Assembly (NCBI GenBank): GCA_023417065.1
Contig: JAEZGH010000181.1
Coordinates: 1 to 64,000, forward strand
Direction of reading: 5' to 3'
From: Bacteroidota bacterium
Lineage (GTDB): Bacteria; Bacteroidota; Bacteroidia; Cytophagales; Cyclobacteriaceae
DNA length: 64,000 nt
How positions within the stretch are numbered: position 1 is the first letter of the stretch; each line of letters starts with the position of its first letter. Position numbers and translations under genes: made by a program. The notes beneath the pieces were generated by a model. That model searched no databases. It was not told where the DNA came from and worked only from the letters and a program-made list of their open reading frames with translations. Of the stretch, positions 9,162-18,371 are shown piece by piece.

Positions 9162-10569
9162 GGCTTTTGCGGTTTTTGCGATACCACTCCTGAAACGATT
9201 CCTTTGGCGGATTCGGCATATCACGTTGTTTATACCATGGATTGAATCGGTTGTTTACAAGCATCGGCGCATTTCGCAACATCCACCGCAGCATCCTGCC
9301 GGCGAAGTTATATCTAGACGGCGACCCGAGCACTCCGGCCATTACTTTCATCGATTGTTTCTTCGATGCTGAAACGTGGCCCTGGCTGACCAATACCTGT
9401 CGCCATTTGTACAGCTGGTCGTGGATGTCGATTTTCACAGGGCACACATTCGAGCATGACCCACATAATGTGCTTGCAAACGGAAGATCTGCGTATTGTT
9501 TCATATCCAGGCCGGGCGCGAGAATTGATCCTATAGGACCGGCTATGGTGTATCGGTAGCTGTGTCCGCCACTGCGTCGGTAAACAGGGCATGTGTTCAT
9601 ACAGGCACCGCATCGAATACACTTCAGGGCATTTCTGAAGTCGGGCTGTTGCAGGCGCTCAGCCCTGCCGTTATCCAGCAAAACAACATGCATAGTCTGG
9701 CCTTCACGTGGTCTCGCGAAGTGCGACGAATACGTGGTTATGGGCTGTCCTGTGGCACTGCGTGCGAGGAGACGGAGGAATACGCCAAGATCTTTACGAC
9801 GAGGGATGATCTTTTCAATGCCCATGCACGCGATGTGAACGTCAGCGAGATGAACACCCATATCGGCATTGCCCTCATTTGTACAGACTACCATTTCCCC
9901 TGTTTCGGCCACTGCGAAATTCACGCCTGTAATTGCCACGCTGCTTTTCAGAAAGTACTTGCGTAAATGTTCACGCGCCGTGCCGGTCAGAAACACAGGA
10001 TCTGAATTCCCTTCGGGCGTGCCGAGGTGCTCGTGAAACAGCTCACCGATCTCCTCCTTCTTCTTGTGAATACACGGCAGCACAATATGACTCGGCGGTT
10101 CTTTGGCGAGTTGTACGATGCGTTCGCCGAGATCTGTATCAATTACTTCGATACCATGTTTCTGAAGATACTCATTCAGATGACACTCCTCGGTCAGCAT
10201 CGACTTGCTCTTCACGATGCGGTTCTCTCCAGAGGCAGCAATGATATTATGAACAATCCTGTTAAGCTCATCCGGCGTAGATGCCCAGTGTACGGTTACA
10301 CCATTCCTCTGCGCGCGTTCCTCGAATGCGATAAGGTATGTATAGAGATTGTCGAGTACATTCAGCTTGATCTTCGAAGCAAGTTCACGCAGGCTTTCCC
10401 AGTCGGGAAGCTGATGGGCCGCTTTATCTCTTTTTTCACGAACAAACCATAACGTCTTGTCATGCCAGTCCACCCGCGACTCATCTTTGTTGAAAGAGCC
10501 CGCGAGACCGGCATGATCGTTATCTGTATGGGCAACTCTTATTTCGTTCACTTCTTTGCGACTTGACAT
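9154..10569 (-). CDS. lutB: LutB-type iron-sulfur L-lactate oxidation protein
   Basis: 471 residues from ATG 10569. The N-terminal LUD domain contains LTEECHLNEYLQKHGIEV and GVNFAVAETGEMV. It is followed by two 4Fe-4S motifs, CIRCGACMNTCPVYRR (with the proline that ends a ferredoxin set) and CGSCSNVCPVKIDIH. This is the standard LutB/YkgF architecture and length. It carries electrons from lactate oxidation, probably to the quinone pool. It starts 5 bp after lutA and overlaps lutC, so the three form one transcription unit. Confidence 0.95.
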   Translation of the reverse strand: MSSRKEVNEIRVAHTDNDHAGLAGSFNKDESRVDWHDKTLWFVREKRDKAAHQLPDWESLRELASKIKLNVLDNLYTYLIAFEERAQRNGVTVHWASTPDELNRIVHNIIAASGENRIVKSKSMLTEECHLNEYLQKHGIEVIDTDLGERIVQLAKEPPSHIVLPCIHKKKEEIGELFHEHLGTPEGNSDPVFLTGTAREHLRKYFLKSSVAITGVNFAVAETGEMVVCTNEGNADMGVHLADVHIACMGIEKIIPRRKDLGVFLRLLARSATGQPITTYSSHFARPREGQTMHVVLLDNGRAERLQQPDFRNALKCIRCGACMNTCPVYRRSGGHSYRYTIAGPIGSILAPGLDMKQYADLPFASTLCGSCSNVCPVKIDIHDQLYKWRQVLVSQGHVSASKKQSMKVMAGVLGSPSRYNFAGRMLRWMLRNAPMLVNNRFNPWYKQRDMPNPPKESFQEWYRKNRKSHG

Positions 10570-10574
10570 GATCT

Positions 10575-11321
10575 CTAGCTTTCAGGGAAATGTGAATTCA
10601 GGATCTCGGCGAGGTGAATTACCCGTGTACTGCTTCCCTGTCGGTTAAGCAAGCCTTCGAGGTGCATCAGACAGGACACATCAGTACCGGTAATATACTC
10701 AGCATCGTGAACGAGGTGATCAGCTATGCGATCCTTGCCCATCTTCACCGAAACTGCTTCCTCAGATACGCAAAAGGTTCCACCAAATCCGCAGCACTCA
10801 TCTGCACGCGATAACTCAATTATCTGGATTCCTTCAACCATACTAAGTAGCTTAAGCGGTTTTGAGAATGATGGCGCGACAAGCTCCGACATCTGAGAGA
10901 CGTGCAACCCTCTTTGTGCATGACAACTCTGGTGAAGTCCAACGCGAAATGGAAAGTGCGCATTCAACGACTGTACATTCAGTATATCGGTGAGAAATGA
11001 TGTCAACTCGTACGTATTCTGTCGGATCTTTTCACTGGTCGCAAAGTCTTCCTCCACATGCAGGTGCTCGCGAACATGAAGGACGCAGCTTCCTGACGGC
11101 GACACGATGTAATCGACATCGCCAAAGTTGCTGACGAAGTTTTTGTTGCAGTCCGACGTCAACTGTTCAAAGCCTGCATTGGCCATTGGCTGACCGCAGC
11201 ACGTCTGCCGGTCGGGCACGACAACATCGACTCGCAACCGCTCGAGTAGTTCGAGGGTGGCGATCGCCACACGCGGGTATAGCTGGTCTACATAACATGG
11301 TATAAATAGTCCGACTCTCAT
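10575..11321 (-). CDS. lutA: LutA-type (Fe-S)-binding CCG-domain protein
   Basis: 248 residues from ATG 11321. It has two cysteine-rich CCG domains, TCCGQPMANAGF near residue 42 and DECCGFGGTFCVSEE near 178, the latter typical of the glycolate oxidase/heterodisulfide reductase-type Fe-S subunit. The start MRVGLFIPCYVDQLYP is the usual LutA N-terminus. It is the first gene of lutABC, and the promoter is expected in the 369-bp gap upstream. No LutR-type regulator or lactate permease is present in the window. Confidence 0.95.
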   Translation of the reverse strand: MRVGLFIPCYVDQLYPRVAIATLELLERLRVDVVVPDRQTCCGQPMANAGFEQLTSDCNKNFVSNFGDVDYIVSPSGSCVLHVREHLHVEEDFATSEKIRQNTYELTSFLTDILNVQSLNAHFPFRVGLHQSCHAQRGLHVSQMSELVAPSFSKPLKLLSMVEGIQIIELSRADECCGFGGTFCVSEEAVSVKMGKDRIADHLVHDAEYITGTDVSCLMHLEGLLNRQGSSTRVIHLAEILNSHFPES

Positions 11322-11690
11322 TTGATGTGTAATCTAGTTACCGATGCGTGACAATACTAACATGTTTGGACCGCTTGATTGGAAAATAATGCCATTCTCG
11401 CCCTGCAAACGTCGAAAATCGTTGTCATAACAGTATCCTGCCATACCTTGCCCGCATATCTGTATGATTTGCCGGAGATTTCTCTTTGGAGACACAAAGG
11501 TTTACACCGAAACTATTGCAGAATCAGGCCTTCAGCCCTGGGAAGGGCGCTAAATACGCGGCAAAAGAGTTCGCCAAATAGCTCCAAAACATACTTTTAA
11601 GTCAGGCTTCAATGTAAGCTTGATCCTGATTTTGAATAAAAACCCCGTCTGGTATTTGATACCTTGCCTTTGTTATCAGTAAGCCCTTGT
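11322..11690. other. Divergent intergenic region, no gene seen
   Basis: 369 bases between lutA and the HPt-like gene. A 73-codon open frame exists at 11379-11600 but has no protein-like composition. The region should hold promoters for both flanking genes. No unambiguous TAnnTTTG element, riboswitch or terminator could be assigned by eye. Confidence 0.4.
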
Positions 11691-12074
11691 ATGCGAGAAG
11701 TAACCACTAAAACACTAAAACCCTTGCAAATTCGCTTCGACGATTACGGCGCCGGCGACGACAATGAATTCAAATATGAATTGATTGTGCTGATGACGGG
11801 AAGCATGCGCGAACTAAAGCTTGCGGCCCGGAATGCCATCGAACTTGGCGGAGCAGACAATTTGAAACGTGCCATTCACAAGTCGAAATCAACGCTGACG
11901 TTGATCAATGACGATGAGTTAATGGACGCTGTCAACGACCTGTCTCACGCGATGGCGCAGCCTGAAAGTACTGGAGGCCACATCAGCGAAGTCCTTGCAC
12001 GATTCAACATCGTATGCGACAGCGTTATCGACAGTCTGGAGCAGACGTCAAGCTCATTCAGAAGCAAATTCTGA
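11691..12074 (+). CDS. HPt-like (histidine phosphotransfer) protein, stand-alone
   Basis: 127 residues from ATG 11691; an upstream frame to 11664 needs a TTG. The sequence is all-helical and includes RAIHKSKSTLTLINDDELM, which aligns with the HPt motif HxxKGxxxxxG around the phosphorylated His (here H-K-S-K-S). The preceding helix MTGSMRELKLAARNAIELGG fits the four-helix bundle. The normal Gly after the Lys is replaced by Ser. It would relay phosphate between a hybrid kinase and a response regulator, but neither is encoded nearby. A strong hairpin terminator follows directly. The HPt assignment is inference from motif and size. Confidence 0.5.
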   Translation: MREVTTKTLKPLQIRFDDYGAGDDNEFKYELIVLMTGSMRELKLAARNAIELGGADNLKRAIHKSKSTLTLINDDELMDAVNDLSHAMAQPESTGGHISEVLARFNIVCDSVIDSLEQTSSSFRSKF

Positions 12075-12100
12075 TCGTAAACTTCATAGAAATAAGAGTC

Positions 12101-12130
12101 AAAAGGCCCCTCTCGGGGCCTTTTGTTTTT
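12101..12130 (+). terminator. Rho-independent terminator after the HPt-like gene
   Basis: A GC-rich stem (AAAAGGCCCC paired with GGGGC and a T run, loop about TCTC) followed by TTTTGTTTTT. It lies 27 bases after the stop codon. Confidence 0.8.
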
Positions 12131-12257
12131 GAGGCGCGCGTACAGTAACAGAGGCTTTTCAAAAGCTCGTGGCCAGTTGACGGTGGCCAGTTTCCGACAG
12201 TGATCGCTCAGCTGTTTAGTACAACGCGTCGTGTTGCCGGACAAGGAGGAATCGGAG

Positions 12258-12350
12258 ATGATTGCACTGAATGAAATACTCAGAAACGTGGAATCAGAAT
12301 CAGGACTGTTAAAACGGCAACAAAGCCTACTGTTATCTCGACTCTCTTAA
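12258..12350 (+). CDS. Possible 30-residue peptide gene
   Basis: The ATG at 12258 is preceded at 7-8 bases by AAGGAGG (12244-12250), an unusually good Shine-Dalgarno sequence for this phylum. The frame starts MIALNEILRNVESESGLLKR and stops at TAA 12350. The peptide would form a single charged amphipathic helix rich in Leu. It lies between two terminators, with a second hairpin at 12384-12418 just after it, so it could be an independent small transcript. A direct repeat TGGCCAGTT occurs twice upstream near 12170-12190. No homologue is recognised and chance cannot be excluded. Confidence 0.35.
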   Translation: MIALNEILRNVESESGLLKRQQSLLLSRLS

Positions 12351-12383
12351 CCGTTGAGCCTTGAAGTTTAACCGTGTACCTAT

Positions 12384-12418
12384 AAAAAAAGGCCGTCCTC
12401 AGACAGCCTCTTTTTATT
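12384..12418. terminator. Bidirectional hairpin terminator
   Basis: An A run, then AGGC-GTC paired with GAC-GCCT around a CTCA loop, then CTTTTTATT. It can end transcripts from the peptide frame on the plus strand and from the TPR gene on the minus strand, whose stop is at 12435. Confidence 0.75.
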
Positions 12419-12434
12419 ATCAGTAAGGGGTCGA

Positions 12435-13610
12435 TTATTCGTAACCCAATTGCTTGTATTTCGCTTCGATACGTTTAGCCTGATCAGGCATGTCAAGATC
12501 GCCGTAGATTGAATACAGGGCGTCAAGAACATCCTGGTCGTTAGGATTGATCTTCTCAGCTTTTTCCCAGTAAGGCAATGCTACGCGAAGTTTCTCAACA
12601 AGCACCTTGTCAAGTTCAAAACGCTTCTTCTTGTCTTCAGCACTGATTCCAAGGTCAGCCATTTGCTTCTTAACTACAGCTGCATCCTGATACATCAGAC
12701 GAGCAAGGTAGAACTGAGCTTCGAAATACTGGCCATCGAGTTTGAGCGCATCTTCATAGTTCTTCTTCGCCTCTGCAACATTGCCGAGGTTTTGATTAGC
12801 ATAACCCAGGTAGAAGTGAAGAATCTTGTTGTCTGGTTCTTTCTTGATAGCTTCTTCCAGTCCGGTCTTTGCTTCATCGATACGGTTCAGTTCGATAAGC
12901 GCACCGATTTCAAGTTTCGGGAAGTCAGGGTCAGCAGGGAATTTTGCCTTTCCTTTGCGGATGACTTCAAGTGCCTTTTCTTTATCGCCCTTCTGGATAT
13001 AAATGTTGTTGAGAAGTTTTATGGGATCTGAAGAGGTACCGCCATTCTCAATATAAGCATTAAAGTGTTCGATTGCTTTATCGTAATTTTCAGCAGCGTT
13101 TGAAGCAAAACCGGCATACAGGTGACCAAGGGTATCTTTCTCAAGAATCTGAGAAACCTTTTCAAAGCTCTGCGCAGCTGATTCGAATTCTTCCTGCTGG
13201 TAAAGGTCTGCACCTTTGTTCACGTGAGTATTCGCCCAGAAGCTCATTTGCTGCTCTTTTGTCTGGGGAAGACCCATTGCATCCTGCGTGAAGTATCCTT
13301 TTCCTTTCGACAACTCCTCGGCTTTCTTGAAAGCGTCGAGGGCTACCTGAAAGGCATTTGGATCCAGGCTCTTGAACGCTTCGTTTGAAGTCGTATCGAT
13401 CGACGCGTAGATGAGTCCTCGGTAATACCACGTCTTACCATCAACTTTCATTTTCTCGTTTTCGATAGCAGCATCTATATTCGCTTTGGCTTCATCAAGT
13501 TTGCCTTCGTTGAGCTGATTTAACGCCTTGTTTAGATTAGGCTTCACAGGCTTTTGTGCATATACTGTTGCAGAAACTGCTACGAACAGTAAGAGTGCAA
13601 TTCTTTTCAT
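12435..13610 (-). CDS. Exported tetratricopeptide-repeat protein
   Basis: 391 residues from ATG 13610. A signal peptide (MKRIALLLFVAVSATVYA) precedes about seven TPR-like helical pairs, for example LNQLNEGKLDEAKANIDAAI near 32-51, LLNNIYIQKGDKEKALEVI and ILHFYLGYANQNLGNVAEA. TPR arrays mediate protein-protein contacts; here the site is the periplasm or inner face of the outer membrane. It lies 35 bp downstream of gyrA on the same strand and ends at a strong terminator. Its specific partner is unknown. Confidence 0.85.
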   Translation of the reverse strand: MKRIALLLFVAVSATVYAQKPVKPNLNKALNQLNEGKLDEAKANIDAAIENEKMKVDGKTWYYRGLIYASIDTTSNEAFKSLDPNAFQVALDAFKKAEELSKGKGYFTQDAMGLPQTKEQQMSFWANTHVNKGADLYQQEEFESAAQSFEKVSQILEKDTLGHLYAGFASNAAENYDKAIEHFNAYIENGGTSSDPIKLLNNIYIQKGDKEKALEVIRKGKAKFPADPDFPKLEIGALIELNRIDEAKTGLEEAIKKEPDNKILHFYLGYANQNLGNVAEAKKNYEDALKLDGQYFEAQFYLARLMYQDAAVVKKQMADLGISAEDKKKRFELDKVLVEKLRVALPYWEKAEKINPNDQDVLDALYSIYGDLDMPDQAKRIEAKYKQLGYE

Positions 13611-13645
13611 GTAGATATTAAGTTTATTTAGTTTTTAAGGTGTTC

Positions 13646-16285
13646 CTATTGATTATCATCCGGCTCGGTATCTCCCTCTTCGTCAGCGAAGCCCTCGTCT
13701 TCTGTTTCATCAACATCTTCATCCGGGAAGTCTGCCTCCCCGGTTTCGTTTTCAGGCTGCGGATATTGACTTACCACATTAGGTAGCGTCTCCTCTGCTT
13801 TCGCTTCATCCTCGATCTTTTCGATCTTCTGGATTTTTTCGACCGACGAAATCCTGTCGTCGTCGTTTAGCTTAATCAGACGGACGCCTTGTGTAGCGCG
13901 GCCCATCACCCGCAGTTCACTAACGCTGATGCGAATGGTAATACCGGAACGATTGATAATCATCAGGTCATCCTCGTCTCCGACCTGCTTGATGGCAACA
14001 AGCTTGCCAGTTTTTTCCGTTATGTTCAGCGTCTTGACTCCCTTACCACCACGCTTGGTGATACGGTAGTCTTCCATGTCAGAGCGTTTTCCGTATCCTT
14101 TCTCCGAAACCACCAGTAAGTTAGCATCCGGACGTGTTATACACACCATTCCAATGACTTTATCTGTGTCAGATTCCAGCGTAACGCCACGTACTCCAGC
14201 AGCAGTTCTACCCATCGGCCGGACGTCGGATTCGTGGAAGTGAACTGCTTTTCCTTCACTCTTCGCGATAACTATATGGTTGTTGCCGTTTGTCAGCGAA
14301 GCGTTCAATAACCGGTCGCCTTCGTGGATCGTGATGGCATTTATACCACCCTGACGCGGTCTTGAGAATGCCTCCAGTGATGTCTTCTTGATCGTTCCCT
14401 TCTCCGTACAGAGGACCACATAGTTGTTGTTGATATACTCCTCTTCCGTAAGCGTCCGGACGTTGATAATTGCCCGTACGGTATCTCCCGGTTCAATGTT
14501 AATCAGGTTCTGAATCGCACGACCTTTTGATGTCTTCGTTCCTTCCGGAATTTCGTACGCTTTCTTCCAGTACAGTTTGCCCTGGTCCGTAAAGATCAGC
14601 AGGTAATTATGTGCCTGAGCGATGAACAAGTGCTCCGTGAAGTCATCCTCCTTCGTGGAAACGCCTCTTGATCCCACACCACCGCGGCCCTGAGTCTTGT
14701 ATTCGGAAAGCGACGTACGTTTGATATATCCCTGATTCGATATGGTAATCACCATATCTTCATTAGGAATCATATCTTCAACAGTAAAGTCGTCGTCGGC
14801 GTGAATGACAGTCGTACGGCGTTCATCACCATAGCGCTCCTTCATCTCGAGAAGCTCCTGCTTGATGATTTCCATCCGCTGTGATTCATCAGCGAGGATG
14901 CCCTTGAGCCGATCGATAAGTTCCATGACTTCCTTGTACTCCTGCTGGATCTTATCGCGCTCCAGACCGGTGAGCCGTTGCAGGCGCATGTCGAGAATGG
15001 CTTTCGCCTGAATCTCCGAAAGGCCAAAACGGGAGATCAATCCTTCGCGGGCGGTGTCCGGATCCTTGGAATTCCGGATCAGCGAAATAACCTCGTCCAG
15101 GTTATCCAGGGCGATAAGATATCCTTCAAGGATGTGCGCCCGTCTTTCCGCTTCGGCGAGTTCGAATTTCGTTCTGCGAACAATAACTTCGTGGCGATGA
15201 TCGACAAAATGCCGGATCATATCCTTGAGGTTGAGCGTCATCGGCCGCCCCTTGACCAGCGCGACGTTGTTTACACCGAACGAAGACTGGAGCTGAGTAT
15301 ACTTGTATAGGTTGTTGAGAACGATATTCGCAATCGCATCTTTCTTGAGATCATAGACGATGCGGTACCCTTCGCGGTCTGACTCGTCACGGATATCAGA
15401 AATACCTTCTATTTTCTTTTCATTGACCAGCGCGGCGGTTTTTTCGATCATCATGGCCTTGTTCACCATGTAGGGAATCTCGGTCACGACGATCTGATCC
15501 TTTCCTGTAGGTGAGGTTACGATCTCCGCCTTGGCGCGCATTACAATCCTTCCACGTCCGGTAAGGAACGCTTCCTGAACTCCGGAATATCCGTAGATGA
15601 TGGCACCTGTCGGGAAATCCGGCGCGGTGATATATTTCATCAGTTCAGGAATAGTTATGTCTTTGTTGTCGATGTAGGCAACAATACCGTTTACCACTTC
15701 AGTGAGATTGTGGGGTGCCATATTGGTGGCCATACCCACGGCGATACCGGACGAGCCGTTGACAAGCAGGTTGGGAAGTTTCGCAGGCAGAACCGACGGT
15801 TCTTTCAGGGAATCGTCGAAGTTGGGCTGAAAATCAACAGTATCCTTGTTGATGTCAGCGAGCATTTCTTCGGCGATACGCTTCAGGCGGGCCTCCGTGT
15901 AACGCATAGCAGCCGCGGAGTCGCCGTCAATGGATCCGAAGTTTCCCTGACCGTCAACGAGCGTGTACCGGAGCGACCAGTCCTGCGCCATACGGACCAT
16001 GGTATCATAAACGGAAGCATCGCCGTGCGGGTGATACTTACCGAGGACCTCCCCTACAATCCTTGCTGACTTTTTATACGGTTTGTTGTAATTAACCCCA
16101 AGTTCGAGCATTCCGAAAAGCACCCGGCGGTGCACTGGCTTCAACCCGTCTCGTACATCTGGAAGGGCCCTTGAGATAATTACCGACATCGAATAATCGA
16201 TGTACGCGCCCCTCATTTCATCTTCGATATTGATTGGAATTATACTCTGTCTTCCCGGCGTTGCGCCACCCGTTTCTTCTGCCAT
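13646..16285 (-). CDS. gyrA: DNA gyrase subunit A
   Basis: 879 residues from ATG 16285. It is the cleavage-religation subunit of the type IIA topoisomerase that supercoils DNA. The N-terminal part has RALPDVRDGLKPVHRRVLFGM, HPHGDASVYDT and the active-site Tyr in AAMRYTEARL. The GyrA box-type beta-pinwheel occupies the C-terminal third: QGRGGVGSRGV and several VRGV/AGVRG blades are visible. The last about 55 residues are a highly acidic tail (many D/E). In the quinolone-resistance region the position of E. coli Ser83 is Ala here (GDASVYD). gyrB is not in the window. Confidence 0.97.
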   Translation of the reverse strand: MAEETGGATPGRQSIIPINIEDEMRGAYIDYSMSVIISRALPDVRDGLKPVHRRVLFGMLELGVNYNKPYKKSARIVGEVLGKYHPHGDASVYDTMVRMAQDWSLRYTLVDGQGNFGSIDGDSAAAMRYTEARLKRIAEEMLADINKDTVDFQPNFDDSLKEPSVLPAKLPNLLVNGSSGIAVGMATNMAPHNLTEVVNGIVAYIDNKDITIPELMKYITAPDFPTGAIIYGYSGVQEAFLTGRGRIVMRAKAEIVTSPTGKDQIVVTEIPYMVNKAMMIEKTAALVNEKKIEGISDIRDESDREGYRIVYDLKKDAIANIVLNNLYKYTQLQSSFGVNNVALVKGRPMTLNLKDMIRHFVDHRHEVIVRRTKFELAEAERRAHILEGYLIALDNLDEVISLIRNSKDPDTAREGLISRFGLSEIQAKAILDMRLQRLTGLERDKIQQEYKEVMELIDRLKGILADESQRMEIIKQELLEMKERYGDERRTTVIHADDDFTVEDMIPNEDMVITISNQGYIKRTSLSEYKTQGRGGVGSRGVSTKEDDFTEHLFIAQAHNYLLIFTDQGKLYWKKAYEIPEGTKTSKGRAIQNLINIEPGDTVRAIINVRTLTEEEYINNNYVVLCTEKGTIKKTSLEAFSRPRQGGINAITIHEGDRLLNASLTNGNNHIVIAKSEGKAVHFHESDVRPMGRTAAGVRGVTLESDTDKVIGMVCITRPDANLLVVSEKGYGKRSDMEDYRITKRGGKGVKTLNITEKTGKLVAIKQVGDEDDLMIINRSGITIRISVSELRVMGRATQGVRLIKLNDDDRISSVEKIQKIEKIEDEAKAEETLPNVVSQYPQPENETGEADFPDEDVDETEDEGFADEEGDTEPDDNQ

Positions 16286-16487
16286 TTAAGTTTTGTTTGA
16301 AAGTATTTCAGGCCCCTTTTTAAGGCCACGCAAGATAATAAAACTTACACGTTAAACGCGTGATTTTTTGGCGGAAAAAATAGGATTTTGAAGGCTGGTA
16401 ACACGTTCTGTCTGACGTGAGAAAGGTGTTGATTCTGCCTGGTCAGCAGGTGCGCCTGCTACACGTTTCAAAGGCTCAAAGGATCGA

Positions 16488-17516
16488 TCAATACGGGTTC
16501 AGCTTGTACTTGTTCCGGCCTTTGTATTTGATGAGCTCGGGGTAGTTCTCCCCGTAGTGAGGATTCTGTTTTTTATAGATCGGATGAACACGGCTTCGGT
16601 ACTCTCTGTTGCCATGGGCATGGGTAATCTGCGCTCTGCATTTCTTGATAAAGCACCGGCGCAATTCAGGTATGCGATAGGTAGCCCCGACGTTAACATA
16701 AAAGGCGTTGAACTTGTGCTGAATGGACGCGGCGGTCTCGGGCACCGACAATGTAAAGCTTTTCACTTCGTATGAAGGCCTGACGAACAAGCGAAAGTAC
16801 TCGGACATTTCACGTTCAATCGCTACTCCCACGTTCAGAAATAATCCGCGCTCGATCAGACTGTTATCAAACTGCTTCCCTAGTTTATACCCGCCCAGAT
16901 TGAGGTCCGCGACAAACAGATATTCTTCATAGCGGTAGAAGCTTGCTCCGAAAGAACCAAAGTATTTCTTGAGGAAGAAGCCTTTCAGGTCGGGTTCAAA
17001 ATTCCCTATCTCATCACCATGTGTCAGGGGTTTGAAGTCACCGATGTTAGTGTACTCAAACGAGTAACCTCCTCCGATGCGATACCGGTCGAACTCTACG
17101 TGAACCGTAGCGCGCAGAGGAATGTGAAGGCCTTTTGCGCGAAAGCCTATTTCTTCATCATCCGAGTCGAACACGGGCCCACTGACAGCAGCCAGCGGAT
17201 CGGATTCAGCTTTGTTCAACCAGTTGGTGAACCCGTTGGTACTTGACGGTAAGAAGATAACAGGAGCGGAACCGGGATTCTGCAATAGCTGGAAGTCTTC
17301 AAACTCGTGCTTGAGGGTGGAGTTCCCATAGCCAGTGCTCAGGCCGAAGGTAAGTTTGCTCAGGAGTCTTCTCAGGGAACCGGGCCCTTGTCGTTTGATA
17401 TAGAAATATTCGAGCGGGATGGTTGCGTCCCGTTCGTTCTCGTACTGCGCTTGCGACTCGGATACGGCAACGAGGCACGCGACCAGGCAAAACGTTATGG
17501 CCCTGAGATGGTTCAA
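16488..17516 (-). CDS. Outer-membrane beta-barrel protein, uncharacterised
   Basis: About 342 residues. The only start consistent with the signal peptide (LRAITFCLVACLVAVSESQA) appears to be a TTG at 17516; no in-frame ATG lies near. Alternating hydrophobic strands with aromatic ends (RIGGGYSFEYTNIGDF, GLFLNVGVAIERE, FRLFVRPSYEVKSF, AFYVNVGATYRI) indicate an 8- to 10-stranded barrel up to about residue 285. A basic, Tyr/Pro-rich tail of about 55 residues then follows, with paired Cys (RRCFIKKCR) and no homology I recognise. It lies upstream of a repeat-rich spacer and is transcribed towards gyrA. Function unknown. Confidence 0.7.
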   Translation of the reverse strand: MNHLRAITFCLVACLVAVSESQAQYENERDATIPLEYFYIKRQGPGSLRRLLSKLTFGLSTGYGNSTLKHEFEDFQLLQNPGSAPVIFLPSSTNGFTNWLNKAESDPLAAVSGPVFDSDDEEIGFRAKGLHIPLRATVHVEFDRYRIGGGYSFEYTNIGDFKPLTHGDEIGNFEPDLKGFFLKKYFGSFGASFYRYEEYLFVADLNLGGYKLGKQFDNSLIERGLFLNVGVAIEREMSEYFRLFVRPSYEVKSFTLSVPETAASIQHKFNAFYVNVGATYRIPELRRCFIKKCRAQITHAHGNREYRSRVHPIYKKQNPHYGENYPELIKYKGRNKYKLNPY

Positions 17517-17666
17517 AAATGATCGATTATGGCGCCAAATCTAAAAAATAACCTTATTTCTAAGGCTTTAAGGGATAAAAGTAAGACAAATTTGGAAAGT
17601 ATCCTAAATGCCCGCACGGCATGATAACGAGGGAAGAAGGGAAAGCGTGTGTCTGCCGCGGGAAAA

Positions 17667-17795
17667 GTTGCCGGGTAGCAATGGGTGGCCGGTTGCCGGC
17701 CAGGTAGCCAGGTGGGCGGTTGCCAGGGTGAATGTAACCGGCCCATGTTTACACGAGTCCCCATCATCCCACAAGCAATCCAGCAACCCGGCAAC
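17667..17795. repeat. Inverted repeat with GTTGCCGGGT / ACCCGGCAAC arms
   Basis: The left arm at 17667-17676 and right arm at 17786-17795 are exact reverse complements. Several additional CCGGTTGCCGG and AACCGGC words lie between them. The family of CCGG-CAAC words recurs near 28150. Confidence 0.6.
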
Positions 17796-17817
17796 CGACA
17801 ACGATTTTGCATTCTTT

Positions 17818-17861
17818 CTCCACTCTTCCTCCACTCTTCCTCCACTCTTTGTCCACTCTTC
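17818..17861. repeat. Four tandem 11-bp units, consensus CTCCACTCTTC
   Basis: Units at 17818, 17829, 17840 and 17851. The first two are identical, the third ends in T and the fourth begins with G. The block follows a GCAACCGACAAC word by about 20 bases, the same arrangement as the 11-bp array at 28189. Confidence 0.85.
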
Positions 17862-17927
17862 CTCTTATTACCCGGTCGTTTCAGCAGATCAAACCGGCAA
17901 CAGTTATCCGCAACAACACCAGCAATC

Positions 17928-18075
17928 GTGACGGTTATCTAACAGCGGCGCGCCCAATCAGAAATCAGCAATCAGAAGCTCCCTCGTTCAACGGCATACA
18001 TCACCTCATCCCCGCCCTTCTCCAAACTGGGGAGAAGGGAGTTCGGAAGGCAGAAGGCGTAAGAAGTTCCTTCTG
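17928..18075. repeat. Duplicated block, copy 1
   Basis: Begins GTGACGGTTA, then (AATCAG)-type heptamers at 17956, then CCCTCGTTCAACGGCATACA, CATCACCTCATCCCC and TTCGGAAGGC. It matches copy 2 at 18240-18360 in the same order with small insertions; copy 1 also holds a GGGAGAAGG/CCTTCTCC hairpin. Confidence 0.8.
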
Positions 18076-18239
18076 AAATGAACGGTCACATCAGTTGGTA
18101 GCTTCCAACTTACCCGCCAGTAACTCAGTATGCGGGCAAGGATGACGGAATGGGAACGACGAGCACTTTGAGTTTCAGTGAGGAGGTCAAGTGTGCCGAA
18201 CTTCAGGAAACAGGCAACCGGCAACAAATACCTGCAAAC

Positions 18240-18360
18240 GTGACGGTTACCTGCAAACCGGAGCACCCAATCAGAAATCAGAAGCACCCTCGTTCAACGG
18301 CATACATCACCTCATCCCCCAGCTCGGAAGGCGGAAGGTGTAAGGAGCTGCTTCTAATAG
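18240..18360. repeat. Duplicated block, copy 2
   Basis: Same word order as copy 1 about 310 bp away. Its GCACCCTCGTTCAACGGCA (18284-18302) also occurs exactly at 18511-18529 inside the adjacent lipoprotein gene, so the block seems to derive partly from that gene's 3' end. Confidence 0.8.
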
Positions 18361-18371
18361 CCGAGCGGCCC

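Noticed and set aside
11379..11600. 73-codon frame in the lutA upstream region
   Set aside because: Low-complexity, no start-site support and not protein-like; more likely a leader and promoter region.
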